A DNA stretch of 64,000 nt. Source: Lithobates sylvaticus. Its lineage: Eukaryota > Chordata > Amphibia > Anura > Ranidae. The DNA is taken from NCBI GenBank assembly GCA_028564925.1, contig CM053030.1, positions 373,638,945 through 373,702,944 on the forward strand, read 5' to 3'. Position 1 is the first letter of the stretch; every line of letters starts with the position of its first letter. The position numbers and the translations under genes were made by a program. Of this stretch, positions 35,535 to 47,572 are shown one piece after another. The notes beneath the pieces were generated by a model that was not told the origin of the DNA, did no database searches, and saw only the letters and a program-made list of their open reading frames with translations.

Positions 35535-35660
35535 GAGGCTGGCAGCATAAATCGATCGCTGAGTTGCCTGGGTCAGGTGATCACAGCCTTGGTGGAGGTG
35601 GCTAATGGAAAGCAGAGACACATATGTTACAGAGACTCCAAACTTACGTTTTTGTTACGG
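35535..35660 (+). CDS. kif15: kif15 internal exon 5: relay helix and microtubule-binding loop 12
   Basis: This 126-nt exon (42 codons, phase 0) lies between TTTGTAG and GTAAGC. It encodes [20 protein letters not shown], then [36 protein letters not shown] is the alpha-4 relay helix after switch II, and [11 protein letters not shown] is the loop 12/alpha-5 microtubule-binding segment found in all active kinesins. The Asn-Gly-Lys-Gln insertion before the loop is typical of kinesin-12. Confidence 0.97.
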
Positions 35661-35749
35661 GTAAGCATTTATGCGCTGGCACACCAAGTATGTATGTATT
35701 TATTGCAAGTATTTCTGTAGCATTGTTAATTTTACACCACACTTTACTA

Positions 35750-36643
35750 TTAACCACTTCAACCCCGGAAGGATTTACCCTCTTAATGACCAGGCCATTT
35801 TTTGCGATACGGCACTGTCGCTTTAGCTGACAATTGCGCGGTTGTGCGAAGATGTACCCCCCCCCCCCCACAAATATTTTTCTTTTAGTGGTATTTAGTC
35901 ACCTCTGCATTTTTTTTTTTTTGCGCTATAAATAAAAAAGCGACTATTTAAAAAAATATATATATTTTTTTTTTTTTTTTTTTTTGGCGATGATCAACAT
36001 CCCTAAAAAAAAAGTAAAACAAATGTCCTTCCTCAGTTTAGGCCAATATGTATTCTACTTATTTTTTGGTAAAAAAATAAAAATTTCAGTTGGCGTATAT
36101 TGAGTGGCTTTTTTTTTTTTACTAGTAATGGTGGTTATCTGCAATTTTTAGCGGGACTGCAACAATGCGGCAGGCCGCACACTTTTGACACTTTTTTGGG
36201 ACCAGTGACATTTATACAGCGATCAGTGCTATAAAAGTGTATTGATTACTGTATAAATTACACTGGCAGGGAAGGGGTTAACACCAGGGGCAATCAAAAG
36301 GCTATATGTTCCCTAGGTGCTTTCTAACTGTGGGGGGAGTGGGCTGACTGGGAGTAGATAGATCGTTGTTACTAATCACTAGGAACATACAATCTCACTC
36401 TACTTCCCTGACAGGGGATCTGTTTGTTTACACTGGCAGATCATCCTGCCTCTGTGGCGTAATCGTGGGTGGGTGGCCGGCGGACATCGAGTCCTCCGAA
36501 ACCCGCTGATTGGCTCCCCTGCTAGCGAATGGGAGCGCGCCCACAGATCGCCTTGTACGCGCCCGACTTACAATGACGGCGATTCGAACAGGAGAGCCAA
36601 CCTGCCGCAGTACAACTGCGGTGGCTAGTCGGGAACAGGTTAA
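35750..36643. mobile_element. TTAACCACTT-family element
   Basis: TTAACCACTTCAACCCCGGA at the left; GTCGGGAACAGGTTAA at the right. Internal blocks (GACATTTATACAGCGATCAG, CAGGGAAGGGGTTAAC) match the copies at 50700-55882. About 894 bp and non-coding. It lies 89 bases after kif15 exon 5. Confidence 0.65.
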
Positions 36644-36686
36644 ATTCCATAAGTCACTGCCATCCAAGGAGCTTACAGTTTTAAGG

Positions 36687-37541
36687 CAGTGATTCTCAAA
36701 TTGTGTGCCTTGTGAGATTTGCAGGTGTGCCTTGGGAGTTTTGAAAAAATATTTAAGATGGCTAGTGTTTTGAAACCTTGAATATATATATATATATGTA
36801 TGTATGTGTGTGTGTGTGTGTGTATGTATGATATACACCAGATGGCATGACCGAGATCTACTGTTCCCAGTAATCAGGAACAGTGATCTGTCATGTTCCA
36901 GTAAGCCCATCATCATTAACCCCCCTCCCCCCCTTACGGTTAGAACACACCCAGGAAACCAACTTAACCCCTTGACCGCCCCCTAGTGTTATCCCCTTCC
37001 CTGCCAGTGAAATTTTTACATCAGTGCATTTTTATAGCACTGATCAATGTAATAATGTCACTGGTCCCCTGAAGTGTCATTAGGGGGCCGCCGTAATGTC
37101 ACACTCCTGTTAAAAATCACAGCTCGCCGCCATTACCAGTAAAAACAATAAAAAGTCCCTAAATCTATCTAATAGTATGTAGAGGTGATAACTTATGCAC
37201 AGACCAACAAAAATATATATATATTTATTATATAATTTAATTTATTAACCAAAAATATGTAGAAAGGGATATATATCCTCCTAAACAAAGTTGAATCGTT
37301 TCTTTTTACATTTTTTTTATTTAATTTTTTTTTTTTTAAGTATTCAAGCAAAAAGTTTTTAAATAGTTGTTGGCCTTTTTGTTTATAGCGCAAAAAATAA
37401 AAACTGCAGAGGAGGTGGTCAAATACCACCAAAAGAAAACTCTATTTGTGGGTAAAAAAGGAATTTTATAGTGTGTATATGTAAAAAGTTCTTAACCACA
37501 AAAATTGTTTAAATCTTTTCAAGTGTGCCGTGAAAATTTTT

Positions 37542-37578
<37 letters not shown>

Positions 37579-37614
37579 GTTCGCCGCAAGACCAAAAAAG
37601 TTTGAGAAACACTG
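36687..37614. mobile_element. hAT-type (Charlie-like) element with nested TTAA-family piece
   Basis: Left end CAGTGATTCTCAAATTGTGT and right end AAGTTTGAGAAACACTG are inverted. Flanks TTTTAAGG and ATCTAAGG match at 6 of 8 positions, so the duplication is tentative. The interior (about 36910-37497) is an inverted TTAACCACTT-family fragment. Confidence 0.6.
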
Positions 37615-37939
37615 ATCTAAGGTCACTTTTATATGCAATCATACTTGGGGCAGTTTAGACAGGCGCCATTTCACCTACCAGCATGTCTTTTGGGTGTTGG
37701 AGGAAACTGAATTACTGGAAGAAAACCATGCAAACGCAGGACGGATATGCAAACTTCAGGAGATGGTGTCCTGGCCAGCCTGGGTTTTAACCGGGGGCCT
37801 TAATGCTGCAAGTAAGAAGTGCAAACCACTGATGGAAAGTATAGGCTGCAATCTCAAGTGGAAAACTAATATACAGTATTTTCAGAGTATTAATTTCTGT
37901 ATTGCAATTACCTAAAAGTAATTTTGATGTTAACCTTCC

Positions 37940-39197
37940 AACCCCAGATTCCCTTTATCATTTCATAGTCCAGAATCATTCCACTTCTGGACAGATCAAA
38001 ATTTGACTAAACTTGGCGACTTCTTCGCCGGAGGGAAATCTGTCACATTCCAGAGCTTGCAGGCCCTGTACCACATCCCTGACTCCGAATACTTTCACTT
38101 CCTACCGATTAGGCACGTCTTCCTTTCACACTACACTGCCTCCCAGGCAGACAGTAATACTCCTTTTGAGGACATATGTCATACATGCCCTCGTTGGACA
38201 GGCCTAATCTCAGGGGTTTATAAATCCTTAGAATCGGTGAACGAATCTCTTCCCTTGAAATATAGGACAGATTGGGAACGGGAACTTGACATAGATGGTG
38301 ACAAGGTGGACTGGGAGAAAGGCTGGAATAAGTTATGTAAATGCACCAAATCTGACAATCAGGGAGACAGCCATTAAACTCATTACTAGATGGTACTACA
38401 CTCCAACCCGTCTGCACAAGATTTATCCCCTTACCTCCCCCAACTGCTACAGAGGCTGCAACATACGGGGTACTTTTAGTCGCCTGTTCTGGGACTGCCC
38501 CATAGCATAGCTTAAACAACCTGGTCGGAGGTATTCAAACTGATTGACAAACTAGCGGGTAGTTCTGTCACCTTATTGCTGCATCGCTGCATCACTGCAT
38601 CTTATTCCAGTCCCCACCTGACACCCCCAAGCCCTTGGTAAGACTAATTCACTCCATATGTACGGCGGTGCTCTGGACAGTTGCACTCCACTGGAAGACT
38701 TCAGTGGTCCCCTTGGCACAAGTTATAATGCGTATTGATCACATGATGCTCGCTGAAAAAATCTTTCATGCCCTACACGATACAATTCCAGCTTTTGATG
38801 TGAAATGGAACCCCTGGATTGTTCTTAGACTCCAAGATTGACCATACCCTTATCTATCTCATGAGAATGAGACAAGACACCTACCCTCTTCTTTTATTTT
38901 CTTTTATTTTCTTCTCCTCAGTTTTTCATCTCCTTTTTTTTTATTATTTGGATTTTCATCCCTCCTAGGACACTTCTCATGATTTAGTGGTTCTCCACTG
39001 AACCTCTGTCATCTGTGGTTTCTTTGAGATTGTTTGTTTTATACTGAAATGTGTTACACTTACTGACACTGTTGGTTTAATGTCCTACGCTGAACCTCAT
39101 GTTATAACCCTGACACGGTTGGGTGATGTTATTCTCTGTTCTTGTATATTATGTTTTTTATTCTAATAAAAACTTTTGTAAACAAAAAAAAAAAAAA
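37940..39197 (+). mobile_element. 5'-truncated LINE-1 with 13-bp target duplication
   Basis: Flanked by ATGTTAACCTTCC (37927-37939 and 39198-39210). It ends AATAAAAACTTTTGTAAAC plus a poly-A tail. The + strand encodes the C-terminal part of LINE-1 ORF2: LTKLGDFFAGGKSVTFQSLQ, then YFHFLPIRHVF, followed in another frame by RWYYTPTRLHKIYP and a Cys-rich GCNIRGTFSRLFWDCP. The typical ORF2 tail order (LxDF, LRH, W-Y-TP-LH, C..C) is clear, with at least one frameshift. 5' truncation, tail and duplication are the marks of target-primed reverse transcription. Confidence 0.9.
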
Positions 39198-39523
39198 ATG
39201 TTAACCTTCCTAGATGTTTAAGTATAGTTTGTTCTAATACATTTAATTATGATTAAACCCCTGCTGAGGTAGCATCCTCCTTGAATGGTACCACTTTCTG
39301 TAAATGTTTAAAGGACATAACCTTCCAACTTAAATTGGCTTAATTGCTCCAGTATCCAAGTACCACCCCTTCCCACTTTATTTTAAGTTAGTTATAGACA
39401 TTCTTTTTTTTTTTTTTTTTGTAACATACAGTAGATCTGTTTTTGAAGTTGTGCCACTTTGTTCAGTATTTTATTGTGTTTTGTTTGGAAGATTTCTTTT
39501 CACCAGTTATTTTAATCCTTCAG

Positions 39524-39646
39524 GACTCTCTTGGAGGTAATGCAAAAACCTTTATCATTGCAAATGTTCATCCTGGATCCAAGAGTTTTGGGGAAACACT
39601 TTCTACTCTTCATTTTGCCCAGAGAGCAAAGCTTATTAAAAACAAG
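39524..39646 (+). CDS. kif15: kif15 internal exon 6: end of the motor domain
   Basis: This 123-nt exon (41 codons, phase 0) lies between CTTCAG and GTAATA. It encodes [20 protein letters not shown], then [21 protein letters not shown]. The segments [16 protein letters not shown] and ETLSTLxFAxRAK close the kinesin motor fold. By my count this ends near residue 365, in agreement with the human motor boundary (about 363). A foldback element begins about 45 bases downstream in the intron. Confidence 0.97.
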
Positions 39647-39689
39647 GTAATATTTAAATTTACTATCTTGAGCAAGGCGTTTTTGAATT

Positions 39690-39792
39690 ATTATGCCTCG
39701 TACACACGAGCGGACTTTCCCGCCGGACAATCCGCCCGTGTGTGGGCGCCGGCGGACTTTTTGGCGCCAAAAGTCCGGCGGACTAGGTTTTA

Positions 39793-39826
<34 letters not shown>

Positions 39827-41150
39827 TTTTAAAATTGTCTGCTGATCTCGGCAGTCCGGCGCACAATCCCGCAGTTAGTATGCTAGTCTGCCGGACTTTT
39901 GGAAATGAACGGACTTGCTGATCATCGGAAAGTCCGTTCATTTAGCACGTGACTTCAGGTAGACGGGGCTAGCGAAGGCAGTCAATGCCGCCGCGCTAGC
40001 CCCGTCACCTGGTATGGATGTAAAGGGAATCCCCACGCCGAAAAAACGGCGTGGGGGTTCCCCCCCAAATCCATCTCAGACCCTTATCCGAGCACGCAGC
40101 CCGGCCAGGAAAGGGGTGGGGACGAGCGAGTGCCCCCATCCTGAGCTGTACCAGGCCGCGTGCCCTCAACATGGGGGGTGCCCTGGGGAAAGGGGGGGCG
40201 TGCGGCCCCCCCACCCCAAAGCACCTTGTCCCTATGTTGATGAGGACAAGGGCCTCTTCCCGACAACCCTGGCCGTTGGTTGTCGATCTGCGGGCGGGGG
40301 GCTTATCGGAATCCGGGAGCCCCCTTTAATAAGGCAAGAACAGAAGAGACCCCCGAAGGCAGATCGAGACCCCCAGACGATGGCGACGACGAAGAAGGTA
40401 GCTGGGCTCCTGTGCTCGGTAAAAGAGCTAGGTAAAATAGCGGAGGAGTCTGGCGAGAAGACCCCCGGAGCAGTGCAATAAAATATTTTTAAAAAATTGT
40501 GCGTTTTTTTATTTACACTTTACACCTTAGGTGAATGAGTAGGGGTACATCGTACCCCATACTCATTCACATAGGGTGGGCGGCCGGGATCTGGGGGCCC
40601 CCTTTATTAAAGGGTGCTCCCGGATTCCGATAAGCCCCCCCGCAGACCCCGACCAACCAACGGCCAGGGTTGTCGGGAGGAGGCCCTTGTCCTCATCAAC
40701 ATGGGGACAAGGTGCTTTGGGGTGGGGGGGCCGCACGGCCCCCCTTTCCCCAGGGCACCCCCCATGTTGAGGGCACGCGGCCTGGTGCGGCTCAGGAGGG
40801 GGGGGGCACTCGCTCGTATCCACCCCTTTCCTGGCTGGCCGGGCTGCGTGTTCGGATAAGGGTCTGAGATGGATTTGGGGGGGACCCCCACGCTGTGTTT
40901 TTCGGCGTGGGGATTCCCTTTAAATCCATACCAGATGACGGGGCTAGCGCAGCGGCATTCACTGCCTTCGCTAGCCCGTCTACCTGCAGTTACGTTCTCA
41001 ATGAACCGACTGCTCCGTGTGTTCATTTTCAAGTGTCCCGCGGGTTGTCCGCCGGAGAAGTCCGGGCGTGTGTGGGCAAGTCACACGCTCGGGAAAGTCC
41101 AGCGAAGCCCCGCTGGAAGGTCCGGCGGTCTGTGTACGGGGCAATAGAGA
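39690..41150. repeat. GC-rich foldback element, about 1.45 kb
   Basis: Starts TATGCCTCGTACACACGAGC and ends CTGTGTACGGGGCAATAG, its near inverse. The arms share blocks such as AATCCCCACGCCG/CGGCGTGGGGATT and CAACATGGGG...CCCCATGTTG. The centre lies near 40500. It sits about 45 bases downstream of kif15 exon 6. Fragments of the same family occur at 1-270 and 63500-63655. Many overlapping frames on both strands are shadows of the GC-rich arms. Confidence 0.8.
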
Positions 41151-43600
41151 ATTTTTTACTTTTGGCCAAATAAGCAGCTATGTAGGTTTCAATTTTTATT
41201 TTTAAGGCTGCCCTTCATGTGGGCCCCCGAGAGCTGCAGCACAATTTTGACCATTGATATGCATTACAGAATTTGCTGTTTGCGTGTAATTGCATGCATG
41301 TGGATATATTTTTCACGCTTGGGAACTTTGGCTTTTTATTTTGTCACTTTGCTGACTGGAGTAAACTTTTTGGTAGCTGCAGGCCACTTTCCAGATCCAG
41401 AGCAGTGGCACGGTGGCAGATGTATCCCTGTCTCTGAAGAGAGTAGGGGGTGGAAGGGAAGGACAGGTCCACTACTACAGGTTACCCCAGCTCATATAAC
41501 CTTTCCTCTCAAGGAACAGACACCTGCAATCTGGATTCTAGTGACCCTGTCATTTATAGGGTCTTCATCATTGTGACCACTCGATTCCATGTGAATGCTG
41601 ACTGTAGAGGTTCTAAGTGTGCCCCTGCGCTACCACCTGCAGAATCTAGCTCTGATCTTTCAGTGGCCTTTAGAAAAGGTTGGATTTCTAGTCTCTAACC
41701 ATATCTTCACCTTACACGGGTAGTCCTCTAAATAAACCTGGTGGAGCATTGTATAACATTTGGCTATAAATCCCTTAGTGGAAGTGAGTGACTGCATTTC
41801 ATTGAAAATTGGGGTATATTTAGCCTGCAAAGCCAGAAAAGGAAGGAGCCTGCCTTGGTCAAATATTTGATGAAGATGCCATATCCCGTAGGCTTGCTAT
41901 TTCAGGACATATTGTAGCTTAGCCAACTCTGGGTATGAGCCAGATGGTACTATACAAGTCGCAAACCCTGTCACTTTTTGCAACTGTTTTAGTCTTTTGT
42001 GTGTGGCAAGGTCTCTGGCCTTGTCCAGTCTAACGAGGACCTCCAAGGCCAAAGATGGCTAACATCCTTCAGCATGTGGTGGGTTGCGAGGCATAGTAGG
42101 TGCAAAGATGGTGAAAGTCCTTGGGTGCCAGACACTTCTTGGATGTAAAAGAGGTTTTATTTCTTTTGACAGTCTTTTTTATTTATTTTTTTTGTATTTC
42201 TTTGGGGAAAGAGGGTTAGGACCAGGACACCCTTCAGTAGTTATAGATTCAATTGGCAGACTCCAAGACTTCAATAGGAGGACAGCTGTGCAGGAAAGGC
42301 CCCTAGCAAGGCACCACTTCTGCACATGCAGGAATGCTGTCTCATGGCAACAGTCCTTTAACAGTTCCTAACTCAAACGTAACAGTTCCTTCAGCTCCAC
42401 TACAACTGCCTCTTGTAGGTCTTCAACACTGAGCTCCCGGTCTGTCACTAGACCCTCTGGTTCACTGACTCTGAATCCCTTGAGCTCCTCCAAGGTTCGC
42501 GGTGGTATCTCCCTCGAGCGTCAGCCACACTTCCCTGCTGGGTCCGGTCTGGTAGCTTGGCATTCCAGATACTTCTCAAGCTTCACCCCTACTAACCAGC
42601 GAGGTCCCTGGCTTGACTCACAAGGCTGCCCTACAAGAATCTCCTCCGCAGGTCCCTGACTTGATCACTGACTAAAGTTTCTCCACTGTGCCTGTTTGGT
42701 GAGAATATGGTTCCGGTACTTCAGTTACTCACTGTGGTCCCTGGTAAAGGTGGTTGGGCCTTTTTTGTGGTGACGGCTTTCCTTCTACCTCTGAACACTG
42801 ACAGGTTCTCCTGCCGACAGAACTGTCACTTTTTTGGTTGGACTGCAAGCTGCGGTCCCAACCCTGTGCTGCTCTTCTGGATAGGCCCTTACACAGCCTG
42901 GCAGCCAGATGCCCCCAGGATAGGCCCAAACTCTCAGGCCTAGCAGCCCGGGGCGTACGGCACACATCCACCCGGACAGCCGGCACAGAACACATATCAC
43001 TTGACTCTGCCCAAATATATAGGTGCTCCCAGCAGGCCAATGGATCCAAGAAAACCCCTGCCCATTGGCTGAGATACCCCATATACCCATAACCTGACCT
43101 TGGGTTGCCCTTCTCATATCTAGTACCACCAAGTACCCGGCCACCTAGTGGTAGAAGAGAAAAGTGCAACTAGGCCAAACTTGGGGAGTAATCAATAGAT
43201 CTCTAGCAATCGACCAAGTAAATTTGTGAGAAGCTCCCTGACTAAACCCCAGGGTGCTACATGTGCATAAGCATATAAGTAGGCATAGTTTTGATAGGTT
43301 CACATAGTAATATGAGCCACTGCAGCCAGAGTAGAATCGGGAACTGTGGTTTCTGGGTCAGGTTCTCTCATTCCATCAACCAAGTGCTGCAATTTTGCCG
43401 CTATATAGTACAGCCAATTGTTAGGGATGGCTAGGCCTCTACTGTCCCTTGGATGCTGCAACTGCTCCAGTTTTGAGTCTAGGTGGCAGTTCCGCCATCC
43501 ATAAAACCTTTAAAGCTATAACAACTGGTGTATTGTGTAGGAAATAAAGTAATTGTGGCATAAAAATATTCCAACATGTTTATGGTTCTCAAGCAAAATG
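41151..43600 (+). other. Intron sequence without recognised features
   Basis: About 2.4 kb between the foldback element and the hammerhead-like relic near 43660. No exon, clear transposon protein or long inverted repeat was seen. Short frames on both strands lack family features. Confidence 0.5.
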
Positions 43601-43659
43601 TAGACACTCAACCTATTCTGAACCTCAAGGGTCTCGCTAAGTTCTTGTAGGTTCAGGGT

Positions 43660-43699
43660 GAAATCCACGTGTTCAGTGATTACCTCGCTTCATCAGGAG
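43660..43699 (-). other. Decayed hammerhead-like motif
   Basis: On the - strand: CTGATGA, an imperfect stem (AGCG...CACT), GAA and a self-complementary CACGTG. The order matches a hammerhead, but the cleavage triplet and stem I are not convincing. Likely a relic of the same repeat class. Confidence 0.35.
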
Positions 43700-44537
43700 G
43701 TAGTTGAAAGGTTTGCTTGTGTTCTAAATTTTTAGCAGTTGACCTTGGTTCTTCTAAACCAACATCTGGGGTATTTAAGCCTAGTCCTTGATACAGCACA
43801 AATGAAAGTACTGCTTTCGCAGGTTTCCAGTTGAAGTTCCTGATTATCAGATTTTGATGCTCATTCCACGGCCCTTAAAAACTGCTTGAGCAGAAGATAG
43901 GACTGTATTGTATGGAACAAGCCTGATGAGACTTTGAGACTTTGGTTGCATTACTCTAAGTGTACAAAATGGCATGTAATTGACGGAGTTTAGAGTGTCC
44001 ATACAGTCTTTCTACATCACATAGTGGCAATATTTGGCCTGATAGAATGATACAGGTACAATGATGATAACTTCTAGAACTGTGCACTTTGATATATGCA
44101 AAATATTGTTTTGTTTTTATCCTAGCGTGATTATAAAGTTCTGTATGTATAGTAAACCAAAATCAAGTGAGCATTTGTCCTGGTAGCATTGTTAGGAGCT
44201 TCTTCAACAAAACAAATGGAGAATAACTTTATTTTTTATGGGACATTTGGAGATATTCAGTATCTGTAGACCCTTGTGTACATTTGGCCGCAGTGCTATT
44301 TTGAGACTTGGCATGCTGCTGCAATATTTTTTGTTCTAGATCGTCTCCCTTAGCAACATTTCCCACTCACTGGAGATGTCCTTTCATTAGGCTTACATAG
44401 AATGTTTATTTGTAATTCTATAATAGGACATCTATCTATTCATACTGTAGATTGCATTGCTACTCAGTCAGCCAGTAAATTTTGTGTCCAGCTCTTCTCT
44501 AGTGTTAATTCTAATTGTCATCATTGAACACCTCCAG

Positions 44538-44661
44538 GCTGTAGTTAATGAAGACACCCAGGGGAATGTGAGTCAGCTACAAGCAGAGGTGAAGAAGCTG
44601 AAGGAACAGCTTTCTCAGCTTCTTTCCGGACAGATGCCACAGGATATTTCTATTGCCAGAG
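44538..44661 (+). CDS. kif15: kif15 internal exon 7: neck and first coiled coil
   Basis: This 124-nt exon lies between CCTCCAG and GTGAGA and starts in phase 0. It encodes AVVNEDTQGNVSQLQAEVKK, then LKEQLSQLLSGQMPQDISIAR, and its last G begins a codon completed in the next exon. NEDTQGNVSQLQAEVK is a KIF15 signature just after the motor. LLSGQMP follows recalled Xenopus Xklp2 rather than the human sequence, which supports an anuran source. The following heptad-like pattern starts the dimeric stalk. Confidence 0.96.
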
Positions 44662-44952
44662 GTGAGATGAGAAATCAAAAGCATTTCCTATTACCTGCTT
44701 AACTCTTTCACCATCACACTGTGCATGGCATGATAATGATGGTTCTAGCTGTCACTGCATAAATAATTTGTCACAGCTCTGGATTTATTTGACTTTTTAT
44801 TCTAAAAAAATGTTATGCTAAATCCACTTTGTGCAGATTTTAAAACTTATTCTTGGAGACTATTTTGGTGGTAAAATCTTGTTTATTGATCAAAAATGCA
44901 TCTGCCATTGCAAAATTTGTGTTTACTTCCCATAGACAGTTTGATTGCTAAA

Positions 44953-44955
<3 letters not shown>

Positions 44956-44994
<39 letters not shown>

Positions 44995-45001
44995 TGTGTG
45001 T
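44956..45001. repeat. (GT)n microsatellite
   Basis: About 22 GT repeats with one interruption, in the intron about 300 bases after kif15 exon 7. Confidence 0.9.
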
Positions 45002-46118
45002 CTTCCTTTCTTCCTGGCATTCCCAACTTTAGCCGAAGTGGATTTTGATTTCGACTGAGTAAAGGCGAGTGCTTATTTACAATTGGGGAGATCCTCCTCA
45101 TTTCCAGACAGAAAGTGATGGAAATGGCCTTAGCAGGGACACAACACATTAGTATTGAGAAAGGCTCCTTTCACACTGGGGCGGTGCGGGCGTTGGTGGT
45201 AAAGCAGCGTTATATTTAGCGCTGCTTTACCATCGTTTTAGCAGGGGTATTCGGCCTCTAGCAGGGCGGTTTTAACCCCTGCTTGCGGCTGAAAAAGGGT
45301 CAACCCCCCCCATGCAAAGCGCCGGCGGTATTGCCACGCTGCCCCATTGATTTTAATGGGTAGAAGCGGTGAATACACCGCTCCTTCCCCGCTCCAAAGC
45401 TGCTGCTAGCAGAACTTTTTTTACCATCCTAGCGCACCGCTCCAGTGTGAAAGCCCTCCGGCTTTCACACTGGAGTGAAAGGACCCGCTTTTTTCAGGCG
45501 CTATACAGGCCTTTTTTTTTTTCTCTTTTTTTTTTCGTTGTCTTAAGTTTAGAGTTAATATCTTTGAGACATCTGGTCCCACAGGAGTTGGACGGTCCTG
45601 GACCGGTCAATTCTGGGGGATCACACACCTACACGGTGAAAGGGTGCCCCCCGTCCGCACCCCAATAGGGGCGAACGGGGGGCATCTAATGCGAAAACAT
45701 ACGTTGTTTTCCGGGTTCTCTGGCTGAGGTAGGCTCCTTGTGCCTCCACCTCACCCTCTGGTTCCTATTGGTATCCGAGGGTGCGACTGTCTGCTCCCTT
45801 TGGAAGCAGACATCGTTACCTATACGGTAGTAGCCCCTAGGGGGTGTCTCCACCCCTGGGGACTGTTTTTCTTGTTAGGAGACAATTTTCTTTTATTCCC
45901 CACTCTTCCCACTTTTTACTTTTTTTTTCCTTTTCCCATGTCCCCCCCTGTGATTTGGTGCCTAATGAGATCTATCCTTCCAGGACAACCACCTTCATTG
46001 TTGGATTCCAGCTCTCCATCGCCAGGAGGAAGTTATGCTACGTTGAACGGCCAAGCAGACAGGAAACTTCCAAAGGTGAGTGACGAGGTATGCCTTGCTG
46101 CCGCCCCTCCCACACCTA

Positions 46119-47495
46119 ATGGCTGACACACTACAACCACATCTCAAAATAGCCTCCCACAATGTACAAGGCCTGAACTCTCCAATCAAAAGGAAAAAAT
46201 TATTTTCACACTACAAATCCCTTAAATTAGATATTTTGTTGATTCAGGAAACTCATTTCCCAATGCGGTACAGTCCCAAATTTATACATGCTCACTACCC
46301 TCACTTCTACCTTGCTAAGGTAGAGAACAAAACGAGAGGGGTCGCAATTTTTTTATCGAAATCGTGTGGCTTTACTTTTTTATCTGAACACAGAGATGTG
46401 GAGGGGAGGTTCATCTTAGTAAAGGGGACTATAGGAGGTCATATTTACTCCCTAGTATCCTATTACGCCCCAAACAAAGGTCAGGAACAGTTCTTTAAAC
46501 GGATCCTAAACGAACTATCTCCTCTATTAGAGGGCACGGTGATTTGGGGGGGAGACTCTAATATAGCATTCGATCAGACAATGGATAAATCCAAACCGCC
46601 CAATACACAGCTCACCAGACCCTCCAGGGCAAGTTTAAGGATAGCAAAACTTCTACATAACAGGGGCTTCATTGATGTGTGGAGAGAATTTAACCCCTCC
46701 AAGAGGGACTTCACTCATTATTCATACCCGCATGACACATACGCCAGGATTGACCATATTCTGGTCTTTCCAAACTCGCTACCAGCAATTCTTAAATCTC
46801 ACATAAGTGATACGGTTCTCTCAGATCACTCACTAGTTATCATGCACATTCAATCCAGCTCACACACGACGAAACAGGGACAATGGCGCCTAAATGAATC
46901 TCTACTTTCAGACCCGGTGCAAGTAATGGAATTAAATAAGGCCCTAACTGAGTACTTCACCCTAAATGATGTGGAAGACATTTCGCCAGAGACGCTATGG
47001 TCAGCACACAAGGCTGTAATTAGGGGAAAGTTCATACAAATAGGTTCCAAGCTTAAGAAAGAACGCATGATACAGATAGATAGATTGGAAAACTCGTACA
47101 AATCTGCCAAAGCTCAACACAAACGTTGCCCCTCCCCATCCCTACTTGCCCACATTGATAAGCTAAGATTGGAACTTAATCTAGCTCTCACGACGAAAGC
47201 CGAAAAATCTATCCGTTGGAGTTCGAACAAATTTTACACTCAGATGGGGAAGATAGGACCAATGCTAGCCAATAAATTATCTCCCAGAACAAAATTCTCC
47301 TCTTTCCCCAAAATCAGATTAGCAAATCACGGTTTAACGGCCAACCCTGCCAAAATCCTAGATGCCTTTCAAAAATTTTATGCAAAACTATACAGTGCCC
47401 CCCCACAGTCCCCGAGTATCTCGATCTCTGAATTCATGGACAGTGTACCTATACCAAGATTAATAGACGAACATAGGGAAATCTTAGAAGCCTGA
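46119..47495 (+). pseudogene. LINE-1 ORF2 N-terminal part: AP-type endonuclease
   Basis: The 458-codon frame starts MADTLQPHLKIASHNVQGLN and carries the AP-endonuclease motifs: HNVQGLN, LLIQETHF (catalytic Glu), IWGGDSNIAF (Asp/Asn), TYARIDHILVF and LSDHSLV (Asp/His). All catalytic motifs are present in one open frame. It nicks target DNA for target-primed reverse transcription. The frame continues through the linker and stops at 47495, about 40 codons' worth of sequence short of the expected RT start because of an internal deletion. Confidence 0.9.
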
Positions 47496-47572
47496 TAAAA
47501 ACCCGTAAGAGATAGGGAACTACCGACCCATCTCACTTATCATCCTTTATTGACAAATATATACACAAAGAC

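Noticed and set aside
40005-41205. Many overlapping frames of 60-155 codons on both strands
   Set aside because: They mirror each other because the region is a GC-rich palindrome; none has a recognisable domain.
46850-47110. Antisense 86-codon frame within LINE-1 ORF2
   Set aside because: A shadow of the sense endonuclease frame.
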